Of a DNA stretch of 64,000 nt, positions 10,101 through 22,140 are shown piece after piece. Made by a program: the position numbers and the translations under genes. The notes beneath the pieces are model-generated. The model searched no databases, was not told the DNA's origin, and was given only the letters and a program-made list of their open reading frames with translations. Source of the stretch: Neoarius graeffei (lineage: Eukaryota; Chordata; Actinopteri; Siluriformes; Ariidae); assembly GCF_027579695.1 (NCBI RefSeq), contig NC_083577.1:43068198-43132197 (forward strand), in the 5' to 3' direction. Numbering within the stretch: position 1 is the stretch's first letter; the number at the start of each line of letters is the position of its first letter.

Positions 10101-12667
10101 AGTGTTTACTGATAGGTAAAAGCTCTGCGTATTCGCCACGTCATTCAGCATGTTGAATAAACACACATATTTTAATGTGCCGTGGCTATTTATTTGTCGT
10201 GTCTGTCTGAACGTATGAAATCATGTTTGCTCTCCTCTTAGATGGACAAATACATGCCACCTCAGTTTCAGACCATGCCAGAGCATAAGAAGTTTAATCA
10301 GAACAATTTCATGATCACGGACCAAGGTTCACCTTACAGCATCAACATGAACGTCTTCCTGCCCGATGTCCCGTACCTGCGTCCTGGTCTCTGTCGACCT
10401 ACAAGGCCCACACCAGCACCCCAAATGAAATCAGAACCCATGCATCCAGTCAACTACCCGAGCTGCCACAGCACCGTTCTGTCACCTGCTCCACCGTCAG
10501 AATACACGCACCACTTCAGCCCTGCCAGTGGAACATGCAGCTCTGCATTCATCAAGCAGGAGACACCGGAGCTTGACTACCAAGATGTTCCTCTATTCCA
10601 ACTTCTGAATTCAGACCTAGACCCTGTAGTGCCCGGTCCCCACTCTGGTGTTTGCTCATCTATGTCATCATACAACAGCATGAATTCATCCATTACTCCC
10701 ACTGCAAGAAGACCCATGTGTGATATGGGCAGCTGTGGGACTTCACCAGCCGGTCACTTTGGTCGGAGTCATCAGCAGCTGAATGTGCCGTACCTTCCCC
10801 CCTCCCCTCCAAACTCTGAGCCCAGCAGTCCTGACAGGAGAAAAGAACTCTTGCACAAGCTCTCACCTCCTCCCTCTTATGCTGCCAGTATTGCATCTAA
10901 ACTGGTAGGGCCGGCTTTAGGCCCTCAAGCAGCCGTACCAGTACAAATACAGGTCATGCCTGCCAGGCACAACCGCAGGAACAATCCTGATCTAGACAAG
11001 AGGAGGATACATCACTGCAATATCCCAGGTGCGCTCTTAGACCAGAGTCTGCTCTCACATACTGTCATCCTTGAGAAACAGAACTGGCTTTTGCAGGTTT
11101 GAGCTGCAAACATGACCTCTCACTGCATTTAATGATTTTAGATAGTAATCAAAACATTTCACTTAGACTCTTAGGAGACATTTTGGAAGTGTTTATGTGC
11201 TTCAGTCAGTTTATTACATCTTTCAGCATGGCAGGTATTATCACCTGAAAGAAGTTACTGCGAAATAATAGCAATATAAAATCGGTATATAATAGGTGGG
11301 GCGGCACAGTGGTGTAGTGGTTCGCACTGTCGCCTCACAGCAAGAAGGTCCCGGGTTCGAGCCCAGCGACCGACGAGGGCCTTTCTGTGTGGAGTTTGCA
11401 TGTTGTCCGCGTGGGTTTTCTCCGGGTGCTCCGGTTTCCCCCAAAGGCATGCAGGTTAGGCTAATTGGTGGCTCTAAATTGACCGTAGGTGTGAATGTGA
11501 GTGTGAATGGTTGTTCATCTCTGTGTCAGCCCTGCGATGACCTGGCGACTTGTCCAGGGTGTACCCCACCTCTCACCCATAGTCAGCTGGGATAGGCTCC
11601 AGCTTGCCTGTGACCCTGTAGAACAGGGTAAAGCGGCTACAGATAATGGATGGATGGATATAATAGGTGGTAGGATTGTCACAGTGCATGCTGTTGTTAC
11701 AAGATCATGGTAGAGGTCTCATTACAGAAAAAAAACACCTCAAATTAGTGTTAGTGATAATTACATAGGTAACAGTATCAGTTAATATAAGGTAACATTC
11801 CCAACACTCCTGCATAAGACATTTCTGGGTTACATTACATTAATGACATTTAGCAGATGCTCTTATCCAGAGCGACATACAACATACCTAGAGCAGCCTG
11901 GGCAGCAGTCAGGGGTCAGGTGGTTTTCTCAAGGGCACTTCAGCCAGTCCTGTTTGTCCAGAGACTCAAACCAGTGACCTTTTGGTCCCAAAGCTGCTTC
12001 TCTAATTGTTAGGCCATGGCTTCCTCCATGAAATAAGTTGAAATTAAATCATTAATATTAGAGCTCAAAACTCATCTTGATGCATCTACTTATTTGTTTA
12101 TTATTTTTATTTTTTGCATCAGGTTGTAAGAAAGTCTACACCAAGTCCTCCCATCTGAAGGCACACTTACGGACTCATACAGGTAAAAACTTCAATCGCA
12201 AATAGTGCAAAAGTCTGTAACTTTTATTTTTATTTTTTTGAAGTGTACTTGATCTGTTGCTAGGCAGAAGTACAACCACAGGCATACACTTGAAAGCCTA
12301 TGTTAGCTCCTCCTCATGAGATACCAGATGATTATAAATGTCTCAAGGGTGGAAAAACTACCTTCACTCTCTACCACCACACCTTGACATGTCCATTAGG
12401 CCTCTAGTTTTTCTATATGAGTTATTCAACATTAGAGAGATGGCATCTCCAGTGTGTCATAACTGCATGGCACCACGTCTTATTTCAGGAGAGAAGCCGT
12501 ACCAGTGCACCTGGGATGGCTGTGATTGGCGTTTTGCCCGTTCTGATGAGCTGACGCGTCACTACAGGAAGCACACGGGTGCTAAACCCTTTCACTGCCT
12601 GGTGTGCAGCCGCAGCTTCTCACGCTCCGATCACCTGGCCCTGCACATGAAGAGACACCAGAGCTAG
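6973..12667 (+). CDS. klf5: Kruppel-like factor 5, whole gene (4 coding exons)
   Basis: Zinc-finger transcription factor that binds GC-rich and CACCC sites in the nucleus; KLF5 is known mostly as an activator in proliferating epithelia and muscle. Coding exons are 6973-7143, 10242-11028, 12123-12182 and 12489-12667, giving 398 residues (human KLF5 is 457). The frame stays open through every junction. Exon 2 has the family blocks [14 protein letters not shown] and [12 protein letters not shown]. Two SUMO-type motifs (MKSE, IKQE) sit where human KLF5 has IKTE and IKQE. The proline-rich block [14 protein letters not shown] resembles the human phosphodegron region, and PPPSY is the PY motif bound by WW-domain ubiquitin ligases. 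Three C2H2 fingers close the protein (about residues 316-396). The start is the first in-frame ATG after a TGA at 6892 and matches the human MAT start. Exon 1 is the least certain part. Confidence 0.95.
7639..8015 (-). mobile_element. SINE, full copy, klf5 intron 1
   Basis: Flanked by near-identical 14-bp duplications CCTGAGTGCATTAT (7625) and CCTGAGTACATTAT (about 8015). Confidence 0.9.
8437..8807 (-). mobile_element. SINE, full copy, klf5 intron 1
   Basis: Perfect 11-bp duplication GAGGTGACAAT (8426-8436 and 8808-8818). Tail type is (ATCC)n. Confidence 0.93.
9047..9345 (+). mobile_element. SINE with internal deletion, klf5 intron 1
   Basis: Head and body present; part of the 3' half is missing between GTCCAGGGTG and the tail ACAGATAATGGATGGATG. 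Confidence 0.85.
9512..10006 (+). mobile_element. Fold-back MITE (ATTCCA family), copy 2
   Basis: ACAGTTATTCCACG start, GTGAATATGGATAGAATA end, same inner repeats as copy 1. Lies 235 bp before klf5 exon 2. Confidence 0.6.
10242..11028 (+). CDS. klf5: klf5 coding exon 2 (regulatory region)
   Basis: The acceptor TCCTCTTAG precedes ATGGACAAA. The exon carries the acidic and proline/serine-rich transactivation region and ends inside the first zinc finger ([10 protein letters not shown]) in phase 1, before GTGCGC. An in-frame readthrough into the intron stops at 11102, so splicing here is needed to finish finger 1. Confidence 0.93.
11300..11657 (+). mobile_element. SINE in klf5 intron 2
   Basis: 13-bp duplication ATATAATAGGTGG (11287-11299 and 11658-11670). 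Tail (GGAT)n. Confidence 0.92.
11836..12028 (-). mobile_element. Second SINE-like repeat, klf5 intron 2
   Basis: Contains TTAGCAGATGCTCTTATCCA and CAGAGCGACATACAACAT, a common fish dispersed repeat; the other end reads, inverted, as a tRNA-like head with a degenerate B box (GGTTTGAGTC). Named by resemblance only. Confidence 0.55.
12123..12182 (+). CDS. klf5: klf5 coding exon 3 (60 bp, rest of zinc finger 1)
   Basis: A 60-bp exon with acceptor TTTTGCATCAG and donor GTAAAA, phase 1 at both ends. It encodes [19 protein letters not shown], the helix and both histidines of finger 1. The 60-bp size is characteristic of this exon in KLF genes. Confidence 0.95.
12489..12667 (+). CDS. klf5: klf5 coding exon 4 (zinc fingers 2 and 3, stop)
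   Basis: Acceptor CTTATTTCAG. Begins with the linker GEKPYQC, then finger 2 ([19 protein letters not shown]) and finger 3 ([17 protein letters not shown]), ending MKRHQS and TAG at 12665-12667. The base-contacting residues of the KLF fingers (RSDELTR, RSDHLA) are intact. Confidence 0.97.
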
Positions 12668-13430
12668 AACCATAATGCCATAACTCCTTTTCTTTCTGTC
12701 AGTAGAACTTGGATGTGTTGGGTTTGGCAGCTCATGAGGTACAAATATTAAACTATGTCAGCACTAGACCTGTAACCCTGTGGAACACAGCATCTTCATG
12801 ATGTAACTTAGCTGGGAGTTTTTTTTCATCAGCTTTTTTTTTTTAATAGTACTAGTACATTAGTTTTTTGGGGGTTTTTTTTCATAAAAATGTGCCTTTT
12901 CTGTATTTTGAAACATAAGTCACCTTTAATGCAAATATATTCTTAAATCCACTATACAGTTAATCAAAGTGAAATCGAAAGCTCAACTTATTTGGAAAAC
13001 CCCATGCATTAATGAGATTAACTGCCATTCTTAAAGAACAAGTTGATTTTGAAGTGTTTCGTAAATTCTTACGGGAAGCACCGAGTAAACAAAGAATCGA
13101 ATCTGAAATGCCAAAGAAAACGTCTCACTAATTTATTCCTGTACATCTGTCACAGCTAAATTATATGAATCATTTTCAAGTAGGGTTTTGTTTTTGTACA
13201 GGAAGATTTTATTCTTAATCAGAGCACATCACAGAAACTGAAATCATTTATGAGAGATTTTAAATATTTTATTTGGGACATCAATAGCTTTATGTGTAAA
13301 TATTGTAATTCATTTACTCTATTTATTTTTTTCAGATTTTTTTTTACTGTATAAAGTTCTTCTCTATGCACATATGTGACTAGAGCTACGGGAATGATGG
13401 TTTTAATGATTAAAATAAAACTTTTAGATA
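12668..13430 (+). other. klf5: klf5 3' UTR with poly(A) signal
   Basis: AT-rich, repeat-free sequence directly after the stop, with long T runs. An AATAAA signal lies at 13414-13419, about 750 bp after the stop, a plausible length for a KLF5 3' UTR. The cleavage site is inferred. Confidence 0.55.
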
Positions 13431-14461
13431 AGAACTACGTGATAGTTTTTGGATAACAGCTGTAGCAGAAAACACTTCATTTTGTACATGTCTAGCTTAC
13501 AGTGCTTTGTATCTACTGTATACTGTATCATTTCTGTTTTCACATATTCTGTTGCAGGCCTGCTCTCCTAGTGACAATGTAATAATGATAGCAAAGATCA
13601 TATCATTTCAGATGAAGGATTGTAACAGCGAGTGGCTTTTATATGGTTCACATCAAGATCTAATTTCATAAACTCAATTTGTGCCTACAGTAAAAGCGGA
13701 AGCTTTAAAATACAGCGATACATTTGTATTTGGACAGCGTTTGAGTCAGAGATTTCATGTTTAATTACCAAATCCTGCTTCATTATTTTCCACAGAATCA
13801 TTGTGTGTGTGTGTAAATCACAGTAACTCCCTTGCTGTACAAGTTGAACTGGCATGTCCTGCTGTTCTGTTCCAAGGCATTATGCCTTACCACACCTGCC
13901 ACCCTTTAGGCACATAGCTGAATGATAATAGGTGTGGTACAATAACAGCATAATTAAACTGAATTGATACAACTAACACTACTGGCCTCAAAAAACTGTA
14001 GTGATATTATTAGAAAACTGGGTGTTTTTATATGTGCTCGTGCACACCTATAATTTTAATATTAAATAGATACTGTTCCTTTTGTTTTATATTATACAAT
14101 GGAATAATGTCTCAGACGATAAAAACATTGGGAGGTGTAGTGTGCATTTCCTGACTACATACTGTATACCATGTCTTATTGTTTGGATGGTTTTAATGAG
14201 GCTGAGAGGAAAAACACAGACAAATGTGATGAATCAGTCTCAGGTCAGTGTGAAGTGGCAGATTACTCACTCATCATTCTCGATCACTGATGCTGGTTTT
14301 AATCGTGATTGGTAGAAGAAGGGCTTGAAGTTACGCCACTGTGCATTAGGCCATGAAATGCTTCACTCAAATGGTGCTTTGTGGACTAACTGGATTTGTC
14401 CTGATTTAACCTTTCGAAATAATTTACGCAGCCATTTTTATTGCTACTCATATATCTTATA
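13431..14461. other. Intergenic after klf5
   Basis: AT-rich, repeat-poor, no coding or RNA signal recognised. Confidence 0.4.
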
Positions 14462-14792
14462 TTCATCCATCATCTGTAACAGCTTATCCTGTGCAGGGTC
14501 GCGGTCAAGCTGGAGCCTATCTCAGCTGACTATGGGCAAGAGGCGGGGTACATCGCAGGGCTGACACATAGAGACAAACAACCATTCACACTCAGTCAAT
14601 TTAGAGCCACCAATTAGCCTAACCTGCATGACTTTGAACTGTGGGGGAAACCGGAGCACCCGGAGGAAACCCACACAGACACGGGGAGAACGTGCAAACT
14701 CCAGAAAGAAAGGCCCTCGTCGACCACTGGGCTCAAACCCAGAACCTTCATACTGTGAGGCAACAGTGCTAACCACTACACCACTGTGCCGC
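14462..14792 (-). mobile_element. SINE, slightly shortened
   Basis: Flanked by CATATATCTTATA and CATATAGCTTATA. Missing the CTTGTCCAGGGTG block. Confidence 0.85.
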
Positions 14793-14799
14793 CCATATA

Positions 14800-17173
14800 G
14801 CTTATAGTGAAACTTAAAGATGTGTTTATAATTTACTATCATTGGTATCTTATGGCGATCAAAAAGCAAGACAAGCTCAACACCAAAGGGAAGGTTAGTT
14901 AATTGATGTTACAAGTATTTGTCCTACATTTAAGGGTTAAATTCATCAGGCTGGCCTAGTTTTGCTATAGTGGGTGTCATATGGCCGCACCCTGTCTCTT
15001 GTGAAAGTCGCATTATGCTCAGTGGCTTTTGTCATGCAAGATTTAGAAAGCGCTTTTTACTCATGCTCTTCTCAGAATTGCAAGATGAAACTCGCCACTT
15101 AAATCAGTCATGTGTATTCCATACAAAATGCAACTTTATTAATTTCCATGCCTCCGATTAGATTATCATACAAGTATCATGTTAAAACTCAACCTTAAAT
15201 TCACAGCTGTCTTTAGGGAATAAAATGAAACGACAGAGAAAACCAAAAGCACGTAATATCTAGACACCTTCTGGAGAATTAAAATAAAGAATAAACACTT
15301 TTTATTTGAAATGAAGACATTCTGTGATAGGATTCAGTGTGAAGGGATTCCCTTTGAAGCAAAGCAGGGCAAAAAGTCACAACTCTGCGGTAAAATGAAA
15401 AGCTCTGAAATATATATTTACAATACACATACACTATACATAAATACAAGACCGATAATCACAGAATATCAGAAAAAAAGACAAAATAAAGTAAATATTT
15501 AGATTAAGAAATGAAGTTGATATTGAAACCGAGGCAATACTGTACAGAATAAGTTGAATACAAATCAGAAACAAGCATTCACAGAGGAATTAACAAAGCG
15601 ACATTGTCTTTTTTTGTGCTGTAGGTCCACACTGTAGGCACCAAATTTAGCTGTAAGGGTGCCTCATACATACTCGAATTCAGGTCTGTGTAATATCAGA
15701 GAGGTAAAAGTCAACCTTAATAATGGAGAAACTGTCCTTCAGTCAAGTTGATATTGTAAGTGTAAGGTATATCCATCCAAATCCTCCCAAGGAGACATAC
15801 AGCATTGCTCACTATGTGATTAATGGGTGGATGTTCACAGCTTTCATTTAAAAATGTTGTCTTCAAATGGTCCATAAGGCTCAGTGCATTACAAACAGGT
15901 TTGGTACTGTACATTAGTTTGGGTATTTTTGTACAGGTTTATTGGTACCGGATGCACTTTTGTGCTTATGGCATCTTTTGCCTTTCTGCATGTGCTTCTT
16001 GTATAATATAGTAGGCACTCGTCATTATTGCATAACTTTGACCCTGTTCACCGTTACAAAATTATGCGACGGAAAGTGTAAGAATGCCAGAGCAGAAAGT
16101 AATACTTCTTTAAAAAAAAAAAGGATGCTCCCTTTAATTACTATAATAATGTTTTTCATCATTCTCTTTTCAAAGATAAAATAAAATTTATAAAACTGAT
16201 TTGAGAAGACACATTTGTTAATACAATTTACAAGCAAACATTTTTACTTTACAGGAGCAGAAATTATGCCAAATATAAATTTCACTGATATCAGTACACC
16301 AAAAAGAAAATAAATAAATAAAAACCAGCAAAGAGAAAAATGCTGATGGCTTTTGAATACTGTTTGGAAAGGGACATTCATTTGACCGGGTTGTTTTTCT
16401 TTTCTTTTTTTTCATTTCCTTTTACGTTTTCTGAAATATTATTGTTATAAAAACACTTAAGAGAATATAGAAATGGCTGAATGTGCACAGAGGCAGCTGC
16501 TCCTCAGCACTGTGTACACTTAGATGGATTGTTTCATCCCTACACATTAATCATAAGGAACAGGAGCATTTAAAGATGATAAAACCTCAAACACTCTCCC
16601 ACACAGTCCCATTATACACTGTGTACCACCACTTAATGATCATCTCTGTATTGTAGTTGTATAAAGTTAATCCCTTGTATTTAAAAAAAAACAACTAATA
16701 AAAAGCCCTATTCTCAATAGGTATTTACAGCCTTCGAAACTGAGTAATAACTTTCACTTTCACATATATTACAACATTTTAAAAGATTTCTTTTTACATA
16801 AAATAGCAATATGCAGATGAAGTGCCCCACACTGAGGAGATTTCTCAAAAATACAGTATAAGTTGATAAGATACACTGGTGATTAATGTTATGTCTAACT
16901 GAAAATAATTCATTTCATATTCATACTTCATAAAAAACAAGGTGCTGATGATACACTCAAGCCCATGTACCACAGGAAACACGCATGTGGAGACAAACAG
17001 ACAAGCAAACAAAAACATAATAGATTATAATACTTCAGATCACAAAAAAAGCAAGGTGACGTTGGTCATGTTTGTTTTGTAATGGACACATTCTTTTTAC
17101 AGCATTTCACAAAACTGCATTTCAACTTTCTTTGCTAGTTGATAATATGGACATGGAGATTCCAACAGCAGTG

Positions 17174-17218
<45 letters not shown>

Positions 17219-17510
17219 GAGGCTTGTACTGGCCATTTGAAAGTGCTACCCTCACACCAATCTGTTGACATCCTCAGCATACAATGGACGCTTTCCCATT
17301 GTACATAGGATGATGTTTATCTGGGACGAAAAACAAATGTATGTCATATCACCTAATATATCTTCTAATATTTATCTTAAGGCCATCAAATATGAGCAAG
17401 CCATCTGGCAGCCCAGAATACATGACTTATTTCATAACCTTCTCACTAGACATGAAATTAATTAAAAAAAATGACTGCCACAAATGAGAAAATACAAGAT
17501 TAGTTTATAA
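14800..17510. other. Long repeat-free AT-rich stretch, possible distal klf12 3' UTR
   Basis: About 2.7 kb with almost no transposon sequence, unusual here. On the - strand an AATAAA lies at 15306-15301. A (GT)n tract is at 17178-17212. It could be the far end of a long klf12 3' UTR or a conserved non-coding block; nothing in the sequence decides this. Confidence 0.25.
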
Positions 17511-17512
17511 AG

Positions 17513-17975
17513 TACTGTGCAAAAGTCTTAGGCACATGCAAAGAAATGCTGTACAGCCTTCAAAAGTAAGAAAATTAAACGTTTCGACATTTTTTAAAAA
17601 TACCATAAAGACCAATAAACAGTAATAAATTAAATAAGGCTACTATTTGGTGTGATGGCCCTTTGTTTAAAAAATATCAGTCTCAGGTACAATCAATGCA
17701 GTTTTACTGAGCATGTTGCAGAAGCAGCCTCAGTTCTTCTGGAGACTTTGACTGTCACACGTGCTTCTTAATTTTGCAGCAAAACTCAGTAGCGTTCATT
17801 ATGTTTTTTTTTTGTCTGAAAAGTGTCTCCGGTAATATGCTGCTTTCTTTACTGACATTTGTTTGGAAATCTAAAATTTTTTGTCCTGACTCAGTCATGA
17901 AGAAGTCATAAAATAAAAATCTGTAACAAAATTTGTAGTGATAAAAAGTAGGGTGCTTCAGACTTTTGCACAGTA
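17513..17975. repeat. Possible DNA-transposon remnant with inverted ends
   Basis: Left end TACTGTGCAAAAGTCTTAGG and right end CAGACTTTTGCACAGTA are inverted, a Tc1-type arrangement. The interior is short and non-coding. Confidence 0.6.
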
Positions 17976-18008
17976 CGATATATACAGCATGTATGTACGC
18001 ACACACAC

Positions 18009-18012
<4 letters not shown>

Positions 18013-18045
<33 letters not shown>
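18013..18045. repeat. (GT)n microsatellite
   Basis: About 16 GT units followed by GAGAGAG. Confidence 0.95.
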
Positions 18046-18051
<6 letters not shown>

Positions 18052-18260
18052 CCCTCCATTGCAAAACCAGTTGGAAGTCACAAGTCAACATGTGGGCTAA
18101 AATAGTCTTAATTTTAAATTTTCGAAGACTAGCAGAGTACAATGTCTACATTTTCATGTTTTTGTAGAAATTCATACTTTGTGACCTTTTAAACGTCTTT
18201 AATGAGATGCTATATATCCTGGCAGAAATTATTTTTTTTAAAAAGTGAAAACCACCCTTT

Positions 18261-18558
18261 TCTGTGCGGAGTTTGCATGTTCTCCCCGTGTCCGCGTGGG
18301 TTTCCTCCGGGTGCTCCGGTTTCCCCCACAGTCCAAAGACATGCAGGTTAGGTTAACTGGTGACTCTAAATTGACCGTAGGTGTGAATGTGAGTGTGAAT
18401 GGTTGTCTGTGTCTATGTGTCAGCCCTGTGATGACCTGGCGACTTGTCCAGGGTGTACCCCGCCTTTTGCCCATAGTCAGCTGGGATAGGCTCCAGCTTG
18501 CCTGCGACCCTGTAGAACAGGATAAAGCGGCTAGAGATAATGAGATGAGATGAGATGA
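18261..18558 (+). mobile_element. 5'-truncated SINE with perfect duplication
   Basis: Lacks the tRNA-like head and starts at TCTGTGCGGAGTTTG. Flanked by a 14-bp duplication GAAAACCACCCTTT (18247-18260 and 18559-18572). Tail (GATGA)n. Confidence 0.93.
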
Positions 18559-18782
18559 GAAAACCACCCTTTAGACTTTGTACCACTGATTGCATATTTC
18601 TAATGAAAACCCTTCATGTCTGGTACCAAAATACAGTGGAGATTTCCCACTCACTAGATTCAGTATTAATGTTGACATAATTTCAATGAGTAGCCAATAA
18701 AATGGTATAAAACAAACCCAACTTTGTGTAAACAATCTCCTGGTTGCTATGCATGATCAATAAGACGGCTTATGATTGGCTG

Positions 18783-19131
18783 AGGTGGCACGGTGGTGTA
18801 GTGGTTAGAACTGTCACCTCACAGCAAGAAGGTCCTGGGTTCGAGCCCAGTGGTCGACGGGGGCCTTTCTGTGTGGAGTTTGCATGTTCTCCCCATGTCT
18901 GCGTGGGTTTCCTCCGGGTGCTCCGGTTTCCTCCACAGTCCAAAGACATGCAGGTTAGGCTAATTGGTGGCTCTAAATTGACCGTAGGTATGAGTGTGAA
19001 TGATTGTTTGTCTCTGCGATTGTTTGGTGACTTGTCCAGGGTGTACCCTGCCTCTCGCCTATAGTCAGCTGGGATAGGCTCCAGCTTACCTGCGACCCTG
19101 CACAGGATAAGCGGTTATGGATAATGGATGG
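18783..19131 (+). mobile_element. SINE, full copy
   Basis: 11-bp duplication ATGATTGGCTG (18772-18782 and 19132-19142). Tail (GGAT)n. Confidence 0.92.
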
Positions 19132-19142
19132 ATGATTGGCTG

Positions 19143-19740
19143 TGTGCACATGCGAAAAGCAGCGCAGCTAATCAGAAGCCTTCTTACACATAATGCGTAG
19201 TGATGTCAACCAATTCAAGTGAGAGAAAGCTTCAAAGGTGAGTCATGTTTTATATCTTGTGGGCAGGTACTATGATCTTTCTGTAGTGTGTTGTGGAAGT
19301 TGTTATTGCGCGGGGCATCAGAAACACAATGGGAATCGGTATTAATTTCATGCATATACATTTTCGAAAGCTTACAGAAGCCTAACATTACATCATTATG
19401 TTTATATGCACTGTGTGGACAAGCATCGACAGCACATAATCCATAAGCAACTATAAACCAGGACGATAAGTTTCAATCACCTTTAATTCCAAGACTCTGA
19501 CAAAGAACTGACATCTAATTAATGTGTATAGACACATATAGGCTTTTCTTTTTCATGCCCTTTTATTTTTAAATTGACAAGCATGGGTTGTCATGCTGAG
19601 TGTCTACAGTGGCTGCACATGACAGACTAGACTAAATTTAATGAAATAGGCTTAACATAGTTTGTTGTATTAGTTTTCTACAGCTCAATGAACTCCTCTT
19701 TTTTCCAGCTGCACAAACCAGATCAGGCCTGATGGAACAA
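19143..19740. other. Intergenic, nothing recognised
   Basis: Unique-looking AT-rich sequence without coding signal. Confidence 0.3.
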
Positions 19741-19990
19741 GTCAGTCAAGTCAATTTATTTGTATAGCGCTTTTAACAATAGACATTGTCGCAAAGCAGC
19801 TTTAGAGAAAAATGAAGAATTTTAAACACATGAACTAATAAATTTATCCCTAAAAAATTTAATCCCTAATGAACAAGCCTGAGGCGATGGTGGCAAGGAA
19901 AATCTCCCTGAGACAATATGAGGAAGAAACCGTAAGAGGAACCAGACTCAAAAAGGAACCCATCCTCATTTGGGTGATAACAGACAATGT
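19741..19990 (+). repeat. Dispersed fish repeat with TTTGTATAGCGCTTTT
   Basis: The block CAATTTATTTGTATAGCGCT followed by GACATTGTCGCAAAGCAGC, AATCTCCCTGAGA and GAAACCGTAAGAGGAACCAG is a widespread fish repeat from general knowledge. Class uncertain. Confidence 0.55.
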
Positions 19991-20005
19991 GATTATAAAT
20001 AATTC

Positions 20006-20224
20006 ATGTCTATAAGCGTGCTATCACCTTTTTATACCAAAATAAATTATCCAGGTGGTCATCCAGTCACACTTCCCTCACCTGGACTTCCACTATTTAG
20101 GCAACAGTATCTCGACAAACACATCCAAGCCTTTGTTCCTGAGCCCTACAAGGACATCATGTGCCCTAAACCAGATGTGTTGCCTCCAGCTGGGTCAAAG
20201 GATGAAGAGATACAGGTGCAGTAG
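20006..20224 (+). other. Unassigned 72-codon open frame
   Basis: Reads MSISVLSPFYTKINYPGGHP with a later PGLPLFRQQYLDKH and MCPKPDVLPPAG. No family recognised. It follows the TATAGCGC repeat and sits in otherwise transposon DNA, so it could be an old transposon or retro-gene fragment. No splice sites or Kozak context argue for a gene. Confidence 0.2.
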
Positions 20225-20527
20225 GTAAAGGACAAGGACAGAGTAAAGGAGTAAAGGTAATGGATGTAGGTGTGGATGTGCGTGTGGCCACAGAAGCAGG
20301 TGTGGTCAGGAATATGGCCAAGGTCATGGCAGAGGGGTTGAAGTCAGGGGGGTGGGTGGTCTTTTGTCATTATACATGAACTACAGACAACGTTTTCAAG
20401 GAAATTTGGAATTTTGGAACCTTTGAACTGTTAACTGAGGGGTGGGGGGGGGGGGGGATACATGGCAGATACAAGCGGGAAAAAATCCTGTAAATAAAAT
20501 CTACATTTTGTAAATATGTTAATAACA

Positions 20528-20592
20528 GGGATAGGCTCCAGTTTGTCCACGGCCCTGCACAGGATAAGCGATTATGGATAATGGATGGATGG
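20528..20592 (+). mobile_element. 65-bp SINE 3' end with perfect duplication
   Basis: Only GATAGGCTCCAG... to the (GGAT)n tail remains, flanked by a 12-bp duplication ATGTTAATAACA (20516-20527 and 20593-20604). Confidence 0.9.
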
Positions 20593-20659
20593 ATGTTAAT
20601 AACATATTTCTAATAAGGTACAATGAAAAAAATTTGGTGTCTACATCTGAGAAACCTGA

Positions 20660-20821
20660 ATAAATATGTGCACCCAATTTAATTTTAATATCTTTTTAGA
20701 AATATGCATTGCTAAAAAGTTAAATCGAGCTATCAAATGCCCATATCTCTGTATCATTTTTGATTGCCTTTCAAGGAAACTCAATAATAAATTTGACCCA
20801 CATGACTGGTTTTGTAATGGA

Positions 20822-20900
<79 letters not shown>

Positions 20901-21734
20901 CACACACACACGTGTTTTACTGGGAAATAAGCCACTCGTACTTTTCATACAAACTACATCTGGGATATTGAGCATAATTTCCAATACCTTCATTCGTGAG
21001 TATATCGATGAATTGTTTTGATAAATTTGGGTCCTTTTTGTTTATGAATGTGTCTATATAATAAAAAGAAAATTACACGTTGGCTTGAAGATATGAAGTT
21101 TATCTTCTTGTGTTGAAAAACTCGTATTTTTTCAGACGAAATACATCCTGCACCTGGGTGACATATTTTCCAATATCTTCACTCATGAAGATTTCGATGA
21201 TGTGCACCCAATTTAATTTTAATATCTTTTTAGAAATATCACTTGCAATGTTTTACTGGGAAATACACCACTCATATTTTTCATATGAGCTACATCTGGG
21301 ACATTGAGAACTATCACCGTGACATAAATCTATATATGTCACTCGCGAGGAAATCAGTGAATTGTTTTGATAAATTTGGGTACTTTTTGTTTGTGAATGT
21401 GTCTATATCATAAAAAGAACATCACATGTTGGCTTAAAGATATGAAGTTTATCTTCTCGGGTTGAAAAACTTGCATTTTTAAATGAAACACATTGCAGAT
21501 CTGAGTGACATATTTCCCAATATTTCACTCCGACGATGTCATTCCAAGTGTTTTCCCGCTGACTAGACATGTGTTGTCGAAATAGCGAACTGGTTCAAAA
21601 TTAAAATTCTTTTGATTAACTTGCAATTTTTTTGTGGATGTGTCCATATAATATAAAGAATATTGCACGGTGACGCAAAGATATGAAGTTTATCTTCTCA
21701 TGTTGAAAATATGTTGACCACTCAAAGATAAGCT

Positions 21735-21800
<66 letters not shown>
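20660..21800. repeat. Degenerate tandem repeat framed by (AT)n tracts
   Basis: GATATGAAGTTTATCTTCT recurs at about 21091, 21440 and 21682; TGTTTTGATAAATTTGGGT at 21014 and 21363; CACCCAATTTAATTTTAATA at about 20671 and 21203. Spacing of about 349 and 242 suggests decayed monomers. (AT)n lies at 20823-20893 and 21739-21799. Confidence 0.75.
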
Positions 21801-21801
<1 letters not shown>

Positions 21802-22073
21802 TTATGTATTTGCTGATCACCCTCTAGTGGCCTATTTGTATTTGGGAATCAAGCTGAAGTTAAAACAGATTACTGTTTAGTGCACTAGACAAGAATTGAA
21901 CGAAGTAGTGCACTATACATTGAAAAAAAAGAAAACCTACATAAGCTATTTCAGATTCAGAGTGACAAAAGCGAATCCAGTATTTCAATGATATTTTAAT
22001 TAAAAAAAAATCAGTACTTCAAAATGTGATGAGAAGACTCTTGTGAAACATTCATTTAAATGCCCTAGATCCA

Positions 22074-22075
<2 letters not shown>

Positions 22076-22139
<64 letters not shown>
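22076..22139. repeat. (GT)n microsatellite
   Basis: About 31 GT units. Confidence 0.95.

Positions 22140-22140
<1 letters not shown>

Larger units (their letters stand above)
7144..10241 (+). other. klf5: klf5 intron 1
   Basis: 3.1 kb between GTACTG and TCTTAG. Holds three SINEs and a fold-back MITE. 7160-7620 and 8020-8420 show nothing recognisable apart from two ATGCATGC repeats near 7273. Confidence 0.75.
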
